Source of the DNA: a virus
DNA length: 30,739 nucleotides
IMG/VR virus record: IMGVR_UViG_3300032086_004450
Coordinates: 1 to 30,739 of that record
Strand: one strand, 5' to 3'
Shown: piece by piece, positions 1 to 6,470 of the stretch
How the letters are laid out: each line of letters starts with the position of its first letter
Numbering within the stretch: the first letter of the stretch is position 1
Program-made: the position numbers and the translations under genes
Notes under the pieces: generated by a model
What the model was told of the DNA's origin: nothing
What the model saw: the letters and a program-made list of their open reading frames with translations, nothing else
Databases searched by the model: none

Positions 1-1009
1 CATCGACCCAGGCATCGAGAATGCGCTGCAGCTCGATGCTGTCGATCCCGGCTTCGATAACGGCGCGGCCGGTCTTCTTCTTTGCGCGGGCGCGCAGCTG
101 CTGCGCCTGGGCCACATTGTGGCCGACGAAGCCCTTTAGCATCGAAGCGCGTTCGCGGTTGAAGGTGCCAAACACGCGCTCGACGTGCGGCTTGTCCTCC
201 GGGTGACCGGGAAGACAGGCGTCGAGCTTGATGCCGACAGCGTCGAGCGACGCGATGATCGAAGCGTTGATGAAGCCCGAGCCGTTGTCGACCTTCAGCA
301 CCGCAGGCATGACACCCCAGGCCAGCATTGTACTGACCAGCATGGTGCGGACCGATTGTGCGCTTTCGCTTTCGACCACCAAAAAGCGCGTGCGACGGCA
401 CCAACGGTCGATGATGCCCAGGATCGCCTTCCGGCCATCGGTGCACATCACGTCAGCCTTGGTGGTGTCGATCTCCCACATTTCGTGGGCGTAGGAGACG
501 GTGGCATCCATACGGCCGAGCGCCGGGCGGTACATCGACTTGTATTTGTCGGGATCGCGTTCGGCGGCGAGGAGAACCTTATGCTCCTTCTCGACCCGCT
601 GTATGTAGCGCTTCAAGCTGCGCAGGGACGGTAGCTCGTCAAATTGCGCATTTAGGAGTTCCATGACGCGGGTAGACGCGTGTTTGTGTTCGGCCAGAAT
701 GACCAACACCGCATCGGCGACTTCGGGATGGCGATCGAACCAGTCGCCCTTGGGGCGGCCAACCGGGCGCATGGCGGACAGGGCGGCGTCAGCTCGCCTT
801 TCAATCAGATCGGCGCGCGCCGCCTCCGGCAGGCCTATGATGTCATAGAAGTGAGCCTCGCCGCCGCGCACGGTGCGCAACTCGAACGGCCAGCCTTCCA
901 GATCGGCGCGAAGCTGAACGCCCTTCTTGGTCGTCGGCAGACCTGTCAGACGCAGCTCGGCGATTTCCTTGGCGCTCAGATGTTTGGTTCGCCCCTCGAT
1001 GGCGCTCAT
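1..1009 (-). CDS. Mu-type DDE transposase, C-terminus cut by the window edge
   Basis: This gene encodes the transposase that would integrate the phage and replicate it by transposition. I translated 336 codons by hand from the ATG at 1009, which has a GGAGG-type ribosome site just upstream (1013-1020). Residues 11-65 match the Mu-type N-terminal winged-helix domain (key stretches AKEIAELRLTGLPTTKKGV and LEGWPFE). Residues about 90-145 look like the second DNA-binding helical domain. The catalytic core shows Asp181 (WEIDTTKAD), Asp241 (KVDNGSG) and Glu277 (KPHVERVFGTF). The last two are separated by 35 residues, the classic D,D35E spacing, shorter than the 55 in phage Mu A itself and closer to the rve/Tn552/TniA group. 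The C-terminal domain is missing only because the window ends. It lies downstream of the Ner-like gene on the same strand, so both probably share the leftward early promoter. Confidence 0.93.
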   Translation of the reverse strand, partial: MSAIEGRTKHLSAKEIAELRLTGLPTTKKGVQLRADLEGWPFELRTVRGGEAHFYDIIGLPEAARADLIERRADAALSAMRPVGRPKGDWFDRHPEVADAVLVILAEHKHASTRVMELLNAQFDELPSLRSLKRYIQRVEKEHKVLLAAERDPDKYKSMYRPALGRMDATVSYAHEMWEIDTTKADVMCTDGRKAILGIIDRWCRRTRFLVVESESAQSVRTMLVSTMLAWGVMPAVLKVDNGSGFINASIIASLDAVGIKLDACLPGHPEDKPHVERVFGTFNRERASMLKGFVGHNVAQAQQLRARAKKKTGRAVIEAGIDSIELQRILDAWVD

Positions 1010-1109
1010 GATGCGCCTCCGAAACGTGCCGATTTGACGCTGCACCGATTTTTCGGGGTGTGAACGCAGAGTAAACAAGACTCCGCCAAGCGTCTATGAT
1101 AGGCGGCAC

Positions 1110-1337
1110 TCACGCGGCTACTCCCACGGTGGGAGTAGCCTGTTCCGAAAACTCGGAGACAGGGCGAGCGATGACCATCTTTATTGCGTGCTCGACACGA
1201 GAACTCGCGCGCGATCGGCAGACGTCAGTCACAGATTTGGCGGGTAGTTTGAACGCACGCTCAAAGGCCGCAAGCGTTCCAAAACGCTTGCGAATCTCGG
1301 CTTTGATATCGTGCGGGTCCATGTCCGCGAGGTTCAT
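1110..1337 (-). CDS. ner: Ner-like DNA-binding regulator
   Basis: The 75-aa product matches the Ner/Nlp winged-helix family in size and pattern (HDIKAEIRKRFGTLAAFERA followed by LPAKSVTDVCRSR). In Mu, Ner turns down early and repressor transcription early in lytic growth; the same role is inferred here. The reading frame is open further upstream, but the ATG at 1337 gives the usual family length; a second ATG lies at 1322. The start at 1337 directly abuts the repressor start at 1338, reading the opposite way. The ribosome site is weak (GGA about 8 bases upstream). The gene is followed after 100 bp by the transposase gene on the same strand. Its coding DNA contains two strong inverted repeats (1269-1292 and 1116-1140). 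Confidence 0.8.
   Translation of the reverse strand: MNLADMDPHDIKAEIRKRFGTLAAFERAFKLPAKSVTDVCRSRASSRVEHAIKMVIARPVSEFSEQATPTVGVAA
1116..1140. repeat. Perfect 25-bp palindrome at the 3' end of ner
   Basis: Two perfect 12-bp arms (GGCTACTCCCAC and its complement) flank a single central base. It lies inside the last codons of the Ner-like gene, directly before the gap to the transposase. No T-run follows on the minus strand, so it is not a standard intrinsic terminator. It may be a protein-binding site, a cruciform, or an RNA hairpin that tunes transposase expression. Confidence 0.8.
1269..1292. repeat. Inverted repeat inside ner (10-bp arms, 4-nt loop)
   Basis: CGCAAGCGTT and AACGCTTGCG are perfect complements separated by CCAA. 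The repeat lies in the codons of the N-terminal helical part of Ner, about 50 bp from the divergent starts. It could be a Ner operator or a hairpin in the early mRNA. The symmetry is seen directly; the function is not known. Confidence 0.6.
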
Positions 1338-2066
1338 ATGATCAATCCGAAAATTCGTAACGAAAATTCGGATAGACGGGGCCGAAGGGGCGGTCAAGCC
1401 ATTAAAACCGAAAATTCGGTTGGTGCGCGAATTCTCGAAGCTCTGACGACGAAAAATCGTGATGTTGCTTGGCTAAGCGAGGCTGCGCAGATTCCGGCAA
1501 ACACCTTGCGAGATTATATTCATCGCGGCATCACGAAGACTGATGCTGCGTTGGCGATCGGCAAAGCTCTCGACATGGGGCTAGAGTTGTTGCTGACGGG
1601 GGAAGGGGGTGTTGGGCCGGCTCCCCCGTCCGAAGGCGATATGATTTTGGTGCCGATGCATGATGTCGCTGTGTCGGCAGGTCATGGGGCGCAGGCTGTA
1701 GAGGCAGGCGTTTCGCCAGAAAGTTTGGGGTTCCCTTTGCGTTGGTTGCGCCGTCGATTTGGCGACTCGAAGCAGCTAAGAGTGCTTCACGTGCAAGGCG
1801 ACAGTATGATGCCGACCCTGGGTGACGGTGATCTTGCAATGATTGACTTGAACCGTCGCGACCCGGTGGATGGTATCTTTGTTTTGCGAGTGGATGATCA
1901 GTTGATGGTCAAGCGCGTTCTTTTCCCTTCCTCTCGGCGTGTGCTCGTCACCAGTGACAATCGAGACTACGACCGCTGGGATCGAATGATTGATTTGGAA
2001 AGTGATGCGGCTCGAGATGGTTTCCAATTGATTGGTCGTGTGGTTTGGGTCGGTCGAGGACTTTGA
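1338..2066 (+). CDS. S24-type (LexA/CI-like) phage repressor
   Basis: The 242-aa product has an N-terminal helix-turn-helix region (about residues 28-85) and a C-terminal S24 self-cleavage domain. The catalytic serine is Ser156 in HVQGDSMMPTLGDGD and the lysine is Lys192 in QLMVKRV. An Ala-Gly pair in VAVSAGHG (residues 114-115) fits the usual cleavage site. Family knowledge says such repressors keep the prophage silent and are cut after DNA damage. I chose the ATG at 1338 because GCGAGG lies 5 bases upstream; a GTG at 1311 would add nine residues. Two of the three operators fall in its first 30 codons, suggesting autoregulation. The C-terminal half closely resembles the host S24 protein at 26564-27232. 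Confidence 0.9.
   Translation: MINPKIRNENSDRRGRRGGQAIKTENSVGARILEALTTKNRDVAWLSEAAQIPANTLRDYIHRGITKTDAALAIGKALDMGLELLLTGEGGVGPAPPSEGDMILVPMHDVAVSAGHGAQAVEAGVSPESLGFPLRWLRRRFGDSKQLRVLHVQGDSMMPTLGDGDLAMIDLNRRDPVDGIFVLRVDDQLMVKRVLFPSSRRVLVTSDNRDYDRWDRMIDLESDAARDGFQLIGRVVWVGRGL
1348..1421. promoter_or_regulatory. Three phage operators (CGAA-AA-TTCG)
   Basis: The 10-mer CGAAAATTCG occurs three times: 1348-1357, 1361-1370 and 1409-1418. The first two are in phase with a 13-bp period. The third extends to AACCGAAAATTCGGTT (1406-1421), with perfect 7-bp arms around a 2-bp centre. They lie just inside the repressor coding region and over the predicted leftward early promoter. This is where a temperate phage repressor would bind to silence ner and the transposase and control itself. 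Which protein binds (S24 repressor, Ner or transposase) is inference. Confidence 0.75.
1369..1397 (-). promoter_or_regulatory. Predicted leftward early promoter
   Basis: Reading the minus strand, TTGACC (1397-1392) is followed after 17 bases by TATCCG (1374-1369). The -35 matches consensus at 5 of 6 bases; the -10 is weak. The -10 overlaps the second operator (1361-1370) and transcription would start close to it, so a bound repressor would block it. The predicted transcript would have a leader of about 25 bases before the ner ATG at 1337. Confidence 0.4.
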
Positions 2067-2081
2067 GGAAGGGATGAATCG

Positions 2082-2585
2082 ATGAGCTTGTCACTCGTGG
2101 TCCTAACAGCGGCTGTGGCATTGGGCGCATCGCCTGCAGCGCGCGAAAATGGTTGGTTCATACAGGCTACGCAAGATCCTATATCGGGCGTGATCCAGGT
2201 TGCTGCACAGAAGAGAACGCAAGGAGCCAAGCTCACCCTTTGGTGCGCGCAAACAACGCCTTCCGATGTCCGAGTTGAGGTTAACATCGATGATTATTTA
2301 GGCGCGGCCGATAGCTATCGTGTGTTTTATAGGTTGGATAGTGGACAGCCGGTGTCGTCATACTGGCATTCCACGACGAAGGGTGATGGCACGACAATAT
2401 ATCCAACGCGCGCGACAGGGCTTCATCTGATCGAAGGGTTGAAAGCTGCCGATAGGCTTGCGGTGCAGTCAGATACCTTCGACCGGAACGCCCGCCCCGT
2501 GGTTCGGGTGATCGATGTTAAGGGTGCTGGCTCCATCATAGGAGAGTTGCAGAAGGCGTGCTCGTCAGTGGCTGCAGCACCCTAA
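2082..2585 (+). CDS. Secreted VasI/TagO-like protein beside the repressor
   Basis: The 167-aa product starts with a signal-peptide-like segment (hydrophobic residues 3-15, small residues to Ala20), so it is probably exported to the periplasm. The rest resembles the VasI/TagO family linked to type VI secretion, in the order LTLWC near residue 52, a YRLDSG segment near 83, a YW.STT.GDGTTIYP segment near 94-107, and a closing LQKAC near 160. Cys55 and Cys160 could form a disulfide joining the two ends of the domain. It begins 15 bp after the repressor stop, so it is probably transcribed in the lysogen. A role in superinfection exclusion or lysogenic conversion is possible but only inferred. No other type VI genes are present. 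Confidence 0.7.
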   Translation: MSLSLVVLTAAVALGASPAARENGWFIQATQDPISGVIQVAAQKRTQGAKLTLWCAQTTPSDVRVEVNIDDYLGAADSYRVFYRLDSGQPVSSYWHSTTKGDGTTIYPTRATGLHLIEGLKAADRLAVQSDTFDRNARPVVRVIDVKGAGSIIGELQKACSSVAAAP

Positions 2586-2654
2586 ACTGGCTTCAGGTTG
2601 TTCTTGTTTTGTTCTAACATTCGCTCATTGTCGAGTCGATGAAGGGAGTGAGCA

Positions 2655-2888
2655 ATGAAGCATTTCAAACCGGATTTTCAGCCAAAGATCGATTTTGGCC
2701 CTTGGTTATTAGCGCAACAAAAACGGGATGATGCAATCGGCGAGCTAGCAAAAGCGGCGCATCGTGACCCTAAATTTCCGATCAATGGCGACGTGAAGGC
2801 TGTCGCCGCGCGCCTGAGTAAGCTCGAAGCAGATCCAGATATGCACTGCGCCTTGGAAGATGCCGAGCTGGAATGGTTGGCATACTGA
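2655..2888 (+). CDS. Small YozE-like (SAM-like) protein
   Basis: The 77-aa product has the pattern FGPWLLAQQKRDDAIGELA followed by a D-x-x-FP segment, resembling the YozE SAM-like family of short helical proteins often found on phages and plasmids. A good ribosome site (GGGAG) lies 7-8 bases before the ATG. It is acidic at its C-terminus and has no membrane segment. Its biochemical role is unknown. It sits in the lower-GC segment between the repressor and the late genes, together with the secreted protein upstream, suggesting accessory cargo rather than a virion gene. Confidence 0.65.
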   Translation: MKHFKPDFQPKIDFGPWLLAQQKRDDAIGELAKAAHRDPKFPINGDVKAVAARLSKLEADPDMHCALEDAELEWLAY

Positions 2889-3215
2889 TGAGGTGTCTCT
2901 TCGGTCTATGCGGAGAAAAGGCTGGTTCGAAACTGATTCTCGATGCGCTGAGCTAATGCCCCTGCCAACGGATGCCTATGCCGTAAATTGGGGCCTGCTT
3001 TTTCCCCAGGCCAAGGTGGACATTGCCCCGCTCTGATATGGCTCATTGGATTGGACCGTTTTAAGGCCCGTCAAGCGGTGAGGTGGCGTTTTGGCCATCC
3101 AACTACCAAAACGCCCCTCGAACCCCATGGGCAGAATGCCCACGGGCATTCAGGGGCTATTATCCTTCGCCAATGTGATGCAGGGTCTGCACGGCGGTTG
3201 AGCGGAGGTGGGAGG
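2889..3215. other. Gene-poor structured spacer
   Basis: No convincing gene is seen. A 22-codon frame begins at 2888 overlapping the previous stop (TGATG) and ends at 2956; it lacks support as a gene. Two strong inverted repeats follow. At 3085-3115, GGCGTTTTGG pairs with CCAAAACGCC across an 11-nt loop. At 3134-3151, GAATGCCC pairs with GGGCATTC across 2 nt. Neither has a T-run after it. They may mark the 3' end of the lysogeny transcript or a control site for the late genes. Confidence 0.5.
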
Positions 3216-3356
3216 ATGCTGAACGAGTGGTCTGATCGCGACGGTGTCGATAGTCATCGATCTGCCTGGTCGATCATTGGCCGCTGGAGTGTCGCCCTGG
3301 TCGTGGCGGGTGGAACGCTGGTCTTTCTCTGGCAGTTGTTCACAGGACTGATCTGA
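3216..3356 (+). CDS. 46-aa single-pass membrane protein
   Basis: An ATG at 3216 has an excellent ribosome site (GGAGG at 3204-3208, 7 bases away, plus a second GGAGG directly before the ATG). The product has a charged N-terminal half (MLNEWSDRDGVDSHR) and one predicted membrane helix at about residues 24-45 (WSVALVVAGGTLVFLWQLF). The same frame is open further upstream to 2988, but the ribosome site supports the short form. Function is unknown. It could be an exclusion protein, a small lysis regulator or an unrelated cargo gene. It is far from the muramidase, so a holin role is not favoured. Confidence 0.5.
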   Translation: MLNEWSDRDGVDSHRSAWSIIGRWSVALVVAGGTLVFLWQLFTGLI

Positions 3357-3469
3357 CGCTCTTGCTTTCCGGCCAAGCTCCTGCAATTTGAAGTCGATCT
3401 AATGGTTGCCGGCTTGGTTTCCGCCTGCGGATAACCATTGCCCTGGTCCGCCCCGCCTATCCGGTGGTC

Positions 3470-4438
3470 ATGGATCAGACGCCCCCCACCATTCGCCTTG
3501 CTCGTGTTGGCAAGTTCACCTCGAACGAAGGTGTCGAGGTTTCCTTCACCGAAGAAATGATGGCGGCGACAGCTGCCGCCTATGATGCTTCCGCTGATCC
3601 GGCGCCGCTGGTAGTCGGCCATCCGCGTCTTGATGATCCGGCTTATGGCTGGGTTGCAGGGCTTGCCCTTCAGGGTGGCGAGTTGGTCGCCACGCCTTCC
3701 GATATCGAGCCGAGCTTCGCGGAAATGGTGCGGGCGCGCCGCTTTCCCAAGGTGTCGGCCCGCTTCTACCCGCCTGCGCACCCCGCCAATCCGAAGCCTG
3801 GCGTTTGGTATCTGAAGCATATCGGTTTCCTGGGTGCGGCCGCGCCCGGCATCAAGGGGCTGGGCACGGTCCAGTTTTCCGAAGGCGATGACCGGGGCGT
3901 CGCCACCATCGATTTTCCATCCACCGAAGAGGCAGATATGTCGAAAGAAGCGAGCTTCGCCGAGCGGGAAACCGCGCTCAATGATCGTGAACAGTCGCTG
4001 GCGCAGCGCGAGGCGGCCATCGCCGAGCGGGAAGAGGCGACCAAGGCCTCTGCCTTGAAGGCCGTCCATGACGGTAATGTCAGCTTCGCTGAGGGCTTGG
4101 CCGCCGCCGGCAAGCTTGCCCCGGCTGGCAAGGGGCTGCTGATCGGGGTTCTCGACCATCTCGATGCCACCGCTGTCGTAAGTTTCGGCGAGGCCGGTGA
4201 GATGGCTCCCGCCATCGCGCTCAAAAAGCTGTTCGAGAGTGCTGTGCCGCTCGTCTCGTTCGGCGAGCATGGCAAGAAGCCCGGCGGCGACAAGTCCTAT
4301 GTCAGCTTCGCCGCGCCGGAAGGCTATAATGTCGATCCCGAGCAGGCTGATCTCCACGCCCGCGCCGTCGTCTTGCAGCAGGCCAATCCCGGCCTGTCAT
4401 GGCTCGACGCTGTCAAGCGCGCCCAGGCCGACAGCTAA
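3470..4438 (+). CDS. Mu gpI-like head maturation protease/scaffold
   Basis: The 323-aa product matches the Mu-like prophage I protein family. An N-terminal protease region (about residues 1-150; conserved-looking VVGHPRLDDPAYGWV, FPKVSARFYP and YLKHIGFLGAAAPGIKGL) is followed by a charged coiled coil (about 155-200, ERETALNDREQSLAQREAAI) and a C-terminal helical tail. Members act inside the assembling head, cutting the scaffold and themselves. I prefer the ATG at 3470, though GTG at 3464 is also possible; neither has a good ribosome site. The terminase, portal and MuF genes that usually precede this gene are absent here. Confidence 0.88.
   Translation: MDQTPPTIRLARVGKFTSNEGVEVSFTEEMMAATAAAYDASADPAPLVVGHPRLDDPAYGWVAGLALQGGELVATPSDIEPSFAEMVRARRFPKVSARFYPPAHPANPKPGVWYLKHIGFLGAAAPGIKGLGTVQFSEGDDRGVATIDFPSTEEADMSKEASFAERETALNDREQSLAQREAAIAEREEATKASALKAVHDGNVSFAEGLAAAGKLAPAGKGLLIGVLDHLDATAVVSFGEAGEMAPAIALKKLFESAVPLVSFGEHGKKPGGDKSYVSFAAPEGYNVDPEQADLHARAVVLQQANPGLSWLDAVKRAQADS
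3938..4438 (+). CDS. Nested in-frame scaffold (gpZ-like) from an internal start
   Basis: Inside the protease gene an ATG at 3938 is preceded by GAAGAGG (3926-3932) with 5 bases of spacing, a far better ribosome site than that of the full-length start. It would make a 166-aa protein beginning exactly at the coiled-coil region (MSKEASFAERE). Phage Mu makes its scaffold gpZ in just this way from within gene I. The start signal is visible; that it is used is inference from the Mu precedent. Confidence 0.5.
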   Translation: MSKEASFAERETALNDREQSLAQREAAIAEREEATKASALKAVHDGNVSFAEGLAAAGKLAPAGKGLLIGVLDHLDATAVVSFGEAGEMAPAIALKKLFESAVPLVSFGEHGKKPGGDKSYVSFAAPEGYNVDPEQADLHARAVVLQQANPGLSWLDAVKRAQADS

Positions 4439-4474
4439 AGCCTCCCTTCGCTCACCTTCCAGCAGGACTGAACC

Positions 4475-4810
4475 ATGCAGAAAAATTCAATCTTCACCTT
4501 TTCCGCCATCGCCACGGTGGCCGTCGCGGCAGCCCGGTTCGTGGGTCTTGGAACCGGCGCGCATTGTGCGGCCGGCGCCAAGGCGCTCGGCGTTTCGCAG
4601 ACGCCTGCCGCCGCAGGCGAGGCTTTGGCCGTCGATGTCGTCGGCACCGCCATTGTCGAGGTGGGTGGTGCCATCGCGGCCTGGGGGCCGGTCAAGTCGG
4701 ACGCCAATGGCAAGGCCATCGCCCAGGCCGGTGCCGGTGAAATCCTCGGTTACGCGGTCACCGCCGCCACGGCGGACGGCCAGAAGATCGAGGTGCTCCT
4801 CAAGTTCTGA
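4475..4810 (+). CDS. Head decoration (capsid cement-like) protein
   Basis: The 111-aa product is rich in Ala, Gly and Val, with a beta-rich pattern (ALAVDVVGTAIVEVGGAIAA, then GEILGYAVTAATADGQKIEV). It resembles the small DUF2190-type capsid cement proteins that stabilise heads. Its place between the protease/scaffold and the major capsid gene is the usual one for a decoration protein. The N-terminal segment is mildly hydrophobic but does not look like a true signal peptide in this context. The assignment rests mainly on size, composition and position. Confidence 0.65.
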   Translation: MQKNSIFTFSAIATVAVAAARFVGLGTGAHCAAGAKALGVSQTPAAAGEALAVDVVGTAIVEVGGAIAAWGPVKSDANGKAIAQAGAGEILGYAVTAATADGQKIEVLLKF

Positions 4811-4815
4811 AGGTC

Positions 4816-4836
4816 GGGCGGCGATGATGGCCGCCC
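4816..4836 (+). other. GC-rich hairpin between decoration and capsid genes
   Basis: GGGCGGC (4816-4822) pairs perfectly with GCCGCCC (4830-4836) over a 7-nt loop, 5 bases after the decoration gene. No T-run follows. A GGGAGGC/GCCTCCC pair lies downstream before the capsid ATG. It may protect the mRNA end or slow read-through into the capsid gene. Confidence 0.4.
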
Positions 4837-4920
4837 GGATACTGCCCAAGGGAGGCGGCCTGACCTTGCACAGGCGGCGCAACGGCCTCCCACCCTGTTT
4901 CCAGTGAAAGGTCTACCCTT

Positions 4921-5850
4921 ATGTCCATGAATGGCTCTCAGCTGCGCGTCGTCGACCCGATCCTGACCCAGCACGCGCGCGGTTACACCAATGCCGGCTT
5001 TATCGGCCATATCCTCTTTCCCGAGGTCGATATGCCGACCCGCGCGGCCAAGCGGATCGAATTCGACCGTTCCTCCTTCCGTCGTCGTCGGACCCGCCGC
5101 GCGCCCGGCGCGCAGATTGCAGCGCTCGAGTTCGGCTATGAAGGGAAGGCGGTCAGCCTTCATCAGGAAGCGCTGTCGGCCGTCACGCCGATCGAGCATC
5201 AGCAGGAAGCCGGCGAGGTTCCTGGCATCGATCTCCTTCAGGTCGGTGTCGATACGGTCCTGGCGGTGATCGCGATGGAAAAGGAAATCCAGCAGGCCGA
5301 GGTGGCACGGAATGCCGCCTCCTATGCCGCAACCAACAAAGCCGCGCTGACGGGCGCCGACAAGTGGTCCGATCCGACCTGCGACACGCTGGTCCAGGTG
5401 CTGGATGCCAAGGAAACCATCCGCGCCCGCATCGGTCGTCGGCCCAATACGCTGGTGTTGACCGGCGGTCTCGCAACCGATCTGCAGAAGAACGAGAGCA
5501 TCCGCGAGCATTTCAAGCACACGACCTCTTCCACCATCACCATCCCCATGCTGCAGACCTATTTCGATGTGCAGAATGTCGTGGCGGGCGATGGTATCTA
5601 CGACCAGGCGGACGGGACCACGGTCGACATCTGGGGGACCGAAGCCATCCTCGCCTGGGTGCCGCCTGCCGGTCAGCGCCAGATGCCGCTGCCCAGCTAT
5701 GGCTACACTTATCGCCTGCGCGGCCATCCGCTGGTCGAGCCGGCCCGCTGGGACGGCGACATTCGCAGCTGGAAGAATGACGTCCTGGACGAGTTCTCGG
5801 CCGAGCTGGTCGGCGCCGATGCTGGCTTCCTGTTCCAGGGCGCGCGCTGA
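4921..5850 (+). CDS. Major capsid protein
   Basis: The 309-aa product has the size and layout of a phage major head protein. Early segments (FPEVDMPTRAAKRIEFDRS) are followed by a helical stretch with ETIRARIGRRPNTLVLTGGLAT, then ESIREHFKHTT, a FDVQNVVAGDGIYDQADG segment, IWGTEAILAWVPP and a C-terminal SYGYTYRLRGHPLVEP. These are typical of HK97-fold capsids in B3-like and related phages rather than of Mu gpT itself. It follows the scaffold and decoration genes and is followed at once by a strong terminator, consistent with a gene that needs a high transcript dose. No N-terminal delta domain is obvious, so the separate scaffold likely guides assembly. Confidence 0.85.
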   Translation: MSMNGSQLRVVDPILTQHARGYTNAGFIGHILFPEVDMPTRAAKRIEFDRSSFRRRRTRRAPGAQIAALEFGYEGKAVSLHQEALSAVTPIEHQQEAGEVPGIDLLQVGVDTVLAVIAMEKEIQQAEVARNAASYAATNKAALTGADKWSDPTCDTLVQVLDAKETIRARIGRRPNTLVLTGGLATDLQKNESIREHFKHTTSSTITIPMLQTYFDVQNVVAGDGIYDQADGTTVDIWGTEAILAWVPPAGQRQMPLPSYGYTYRLRGHPLVEPARWDGDIRSWKNDVLDEFSAELVGADAGFLFQGAR

Positions 5851-5866
5851 TCCTTCGCGGCCCTGG

Positions 5867-5899
5867 CTGGCGGAGGCTTGCCCTGCCTCCGCCAGTTTT
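5867..5899 (+). terminator. Intrinsic terminator after the major capsid gene
   Basis: CTGGCGGAGGC (5867-5877) pairs perfectly over 11 bp with GCCTCCGCCAG (5885-5895) around a 7-nt loop, and TTTTCTC follows. It begins 17 bases after the capsid stop codon. It probably ends part of the transcripts so that capsid mRNA is more abundant than downstream late mRNA. Confidence 0.85.
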
Positions 5900-5918
5900 C
5901 TCCTGAATGGAGTTTGTG

Positions 5919-6461
5919 ATGCAGAATTATGAACTGAAGATGCCGGTGCGCGGCCTGCCCCGTGCGGACGGGCAGCGCAAACCGATTGGCGTTGGCGCGG
6001 TGGTTGCGCTGCCGGTCGATCGCGCCGCTGAACTGCTGCGCATGGAAGCGATCGAACCGAGCGGTGCGGAGGTGACTTGCCCGCTGAATTGGGAAGGGCT
6101 GAGCGCTCTGGGCATGGTCAATCCGCCGATTTCCGTGGTGGCGGTGACCGATCGTTACGCCCTGACCGGCGCGATCGAGGCGCTCGGCGGTATAGTGTTC
6201 TTCGTCGGCGAAGGGCTGCCGGACAATGCGACGGTCGTGCTGGCCGATTTCTCGAACGATCAGCTTTTGGCCGAACTGGATATTCGCCGCGCAGAGGGGC
6301 GGCTGGCGCAGCGCCCCGAAGCGCCGGAGGCCGAAGCGAAGCGGCCGGCAGGTGAAACGCAGTCCGATGACGGTGACGACGCGGCAACCGCCAGCGAGGG
6401 GCAGCAGGCCGAGCCGGAAGCCGAGGCCAAGCCGACCCGCAGAAAGACGGCGGGCAAGTAG
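5919..6461 (+). CDS. Uncharacterised phage head-region protein
   Basis: The 180-aa product has no motif I can name. Residues 1-120 look folded (MPVRGLPRADG, then a segment with VALPVDRAAELLRMEAIE). The C-terminal third is low-complexity, rich in Glu, Ala, Pro and Lys, and ends in a basic TRRKTAGK. I chose ATG 5919 over ATG 5907 because GGAG at 5909-5912 is well spaced for it. It lies between the major capsid and the gp36-like gene, where head-tail connector or minor head proteins are encoded. It is the first gene after the terminator at 5867-5899. Confidence 0.75.
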   Translation: MQNYELKMPVRGLPRADGQRKPIGVGAVVALPVDRAAELLRMEAIEPSGAEVTCPLNWEGLSALGMVNPPISVVAVTDRYALTGAIEALGGIVFFVGEGLPDNATVVLADFSNDQLLAELDIRRAEGRLAQRPEAPEAEAKRPAGETQSDDGDDAATASEGQQAEPEAEAKPTRRKTAGK

Positions 6462-6470
6462 AGGGCTGAC

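Noticed and set aside
843-1109. An 88-codon minus-strand frame between ner and the transposase
   Set aside because: Most of it overlaps the N-terminal part of the transposase in a different phase, and the transposase is well supported by domains and a ribosome site.
2888-2956. A 22-codon frame overlapping the YozE-like gene stop
   Set aside because: Its coupling by TGATG is attractive, but it is too short, has no recognisable motif and no supporting conservation can be seen here.
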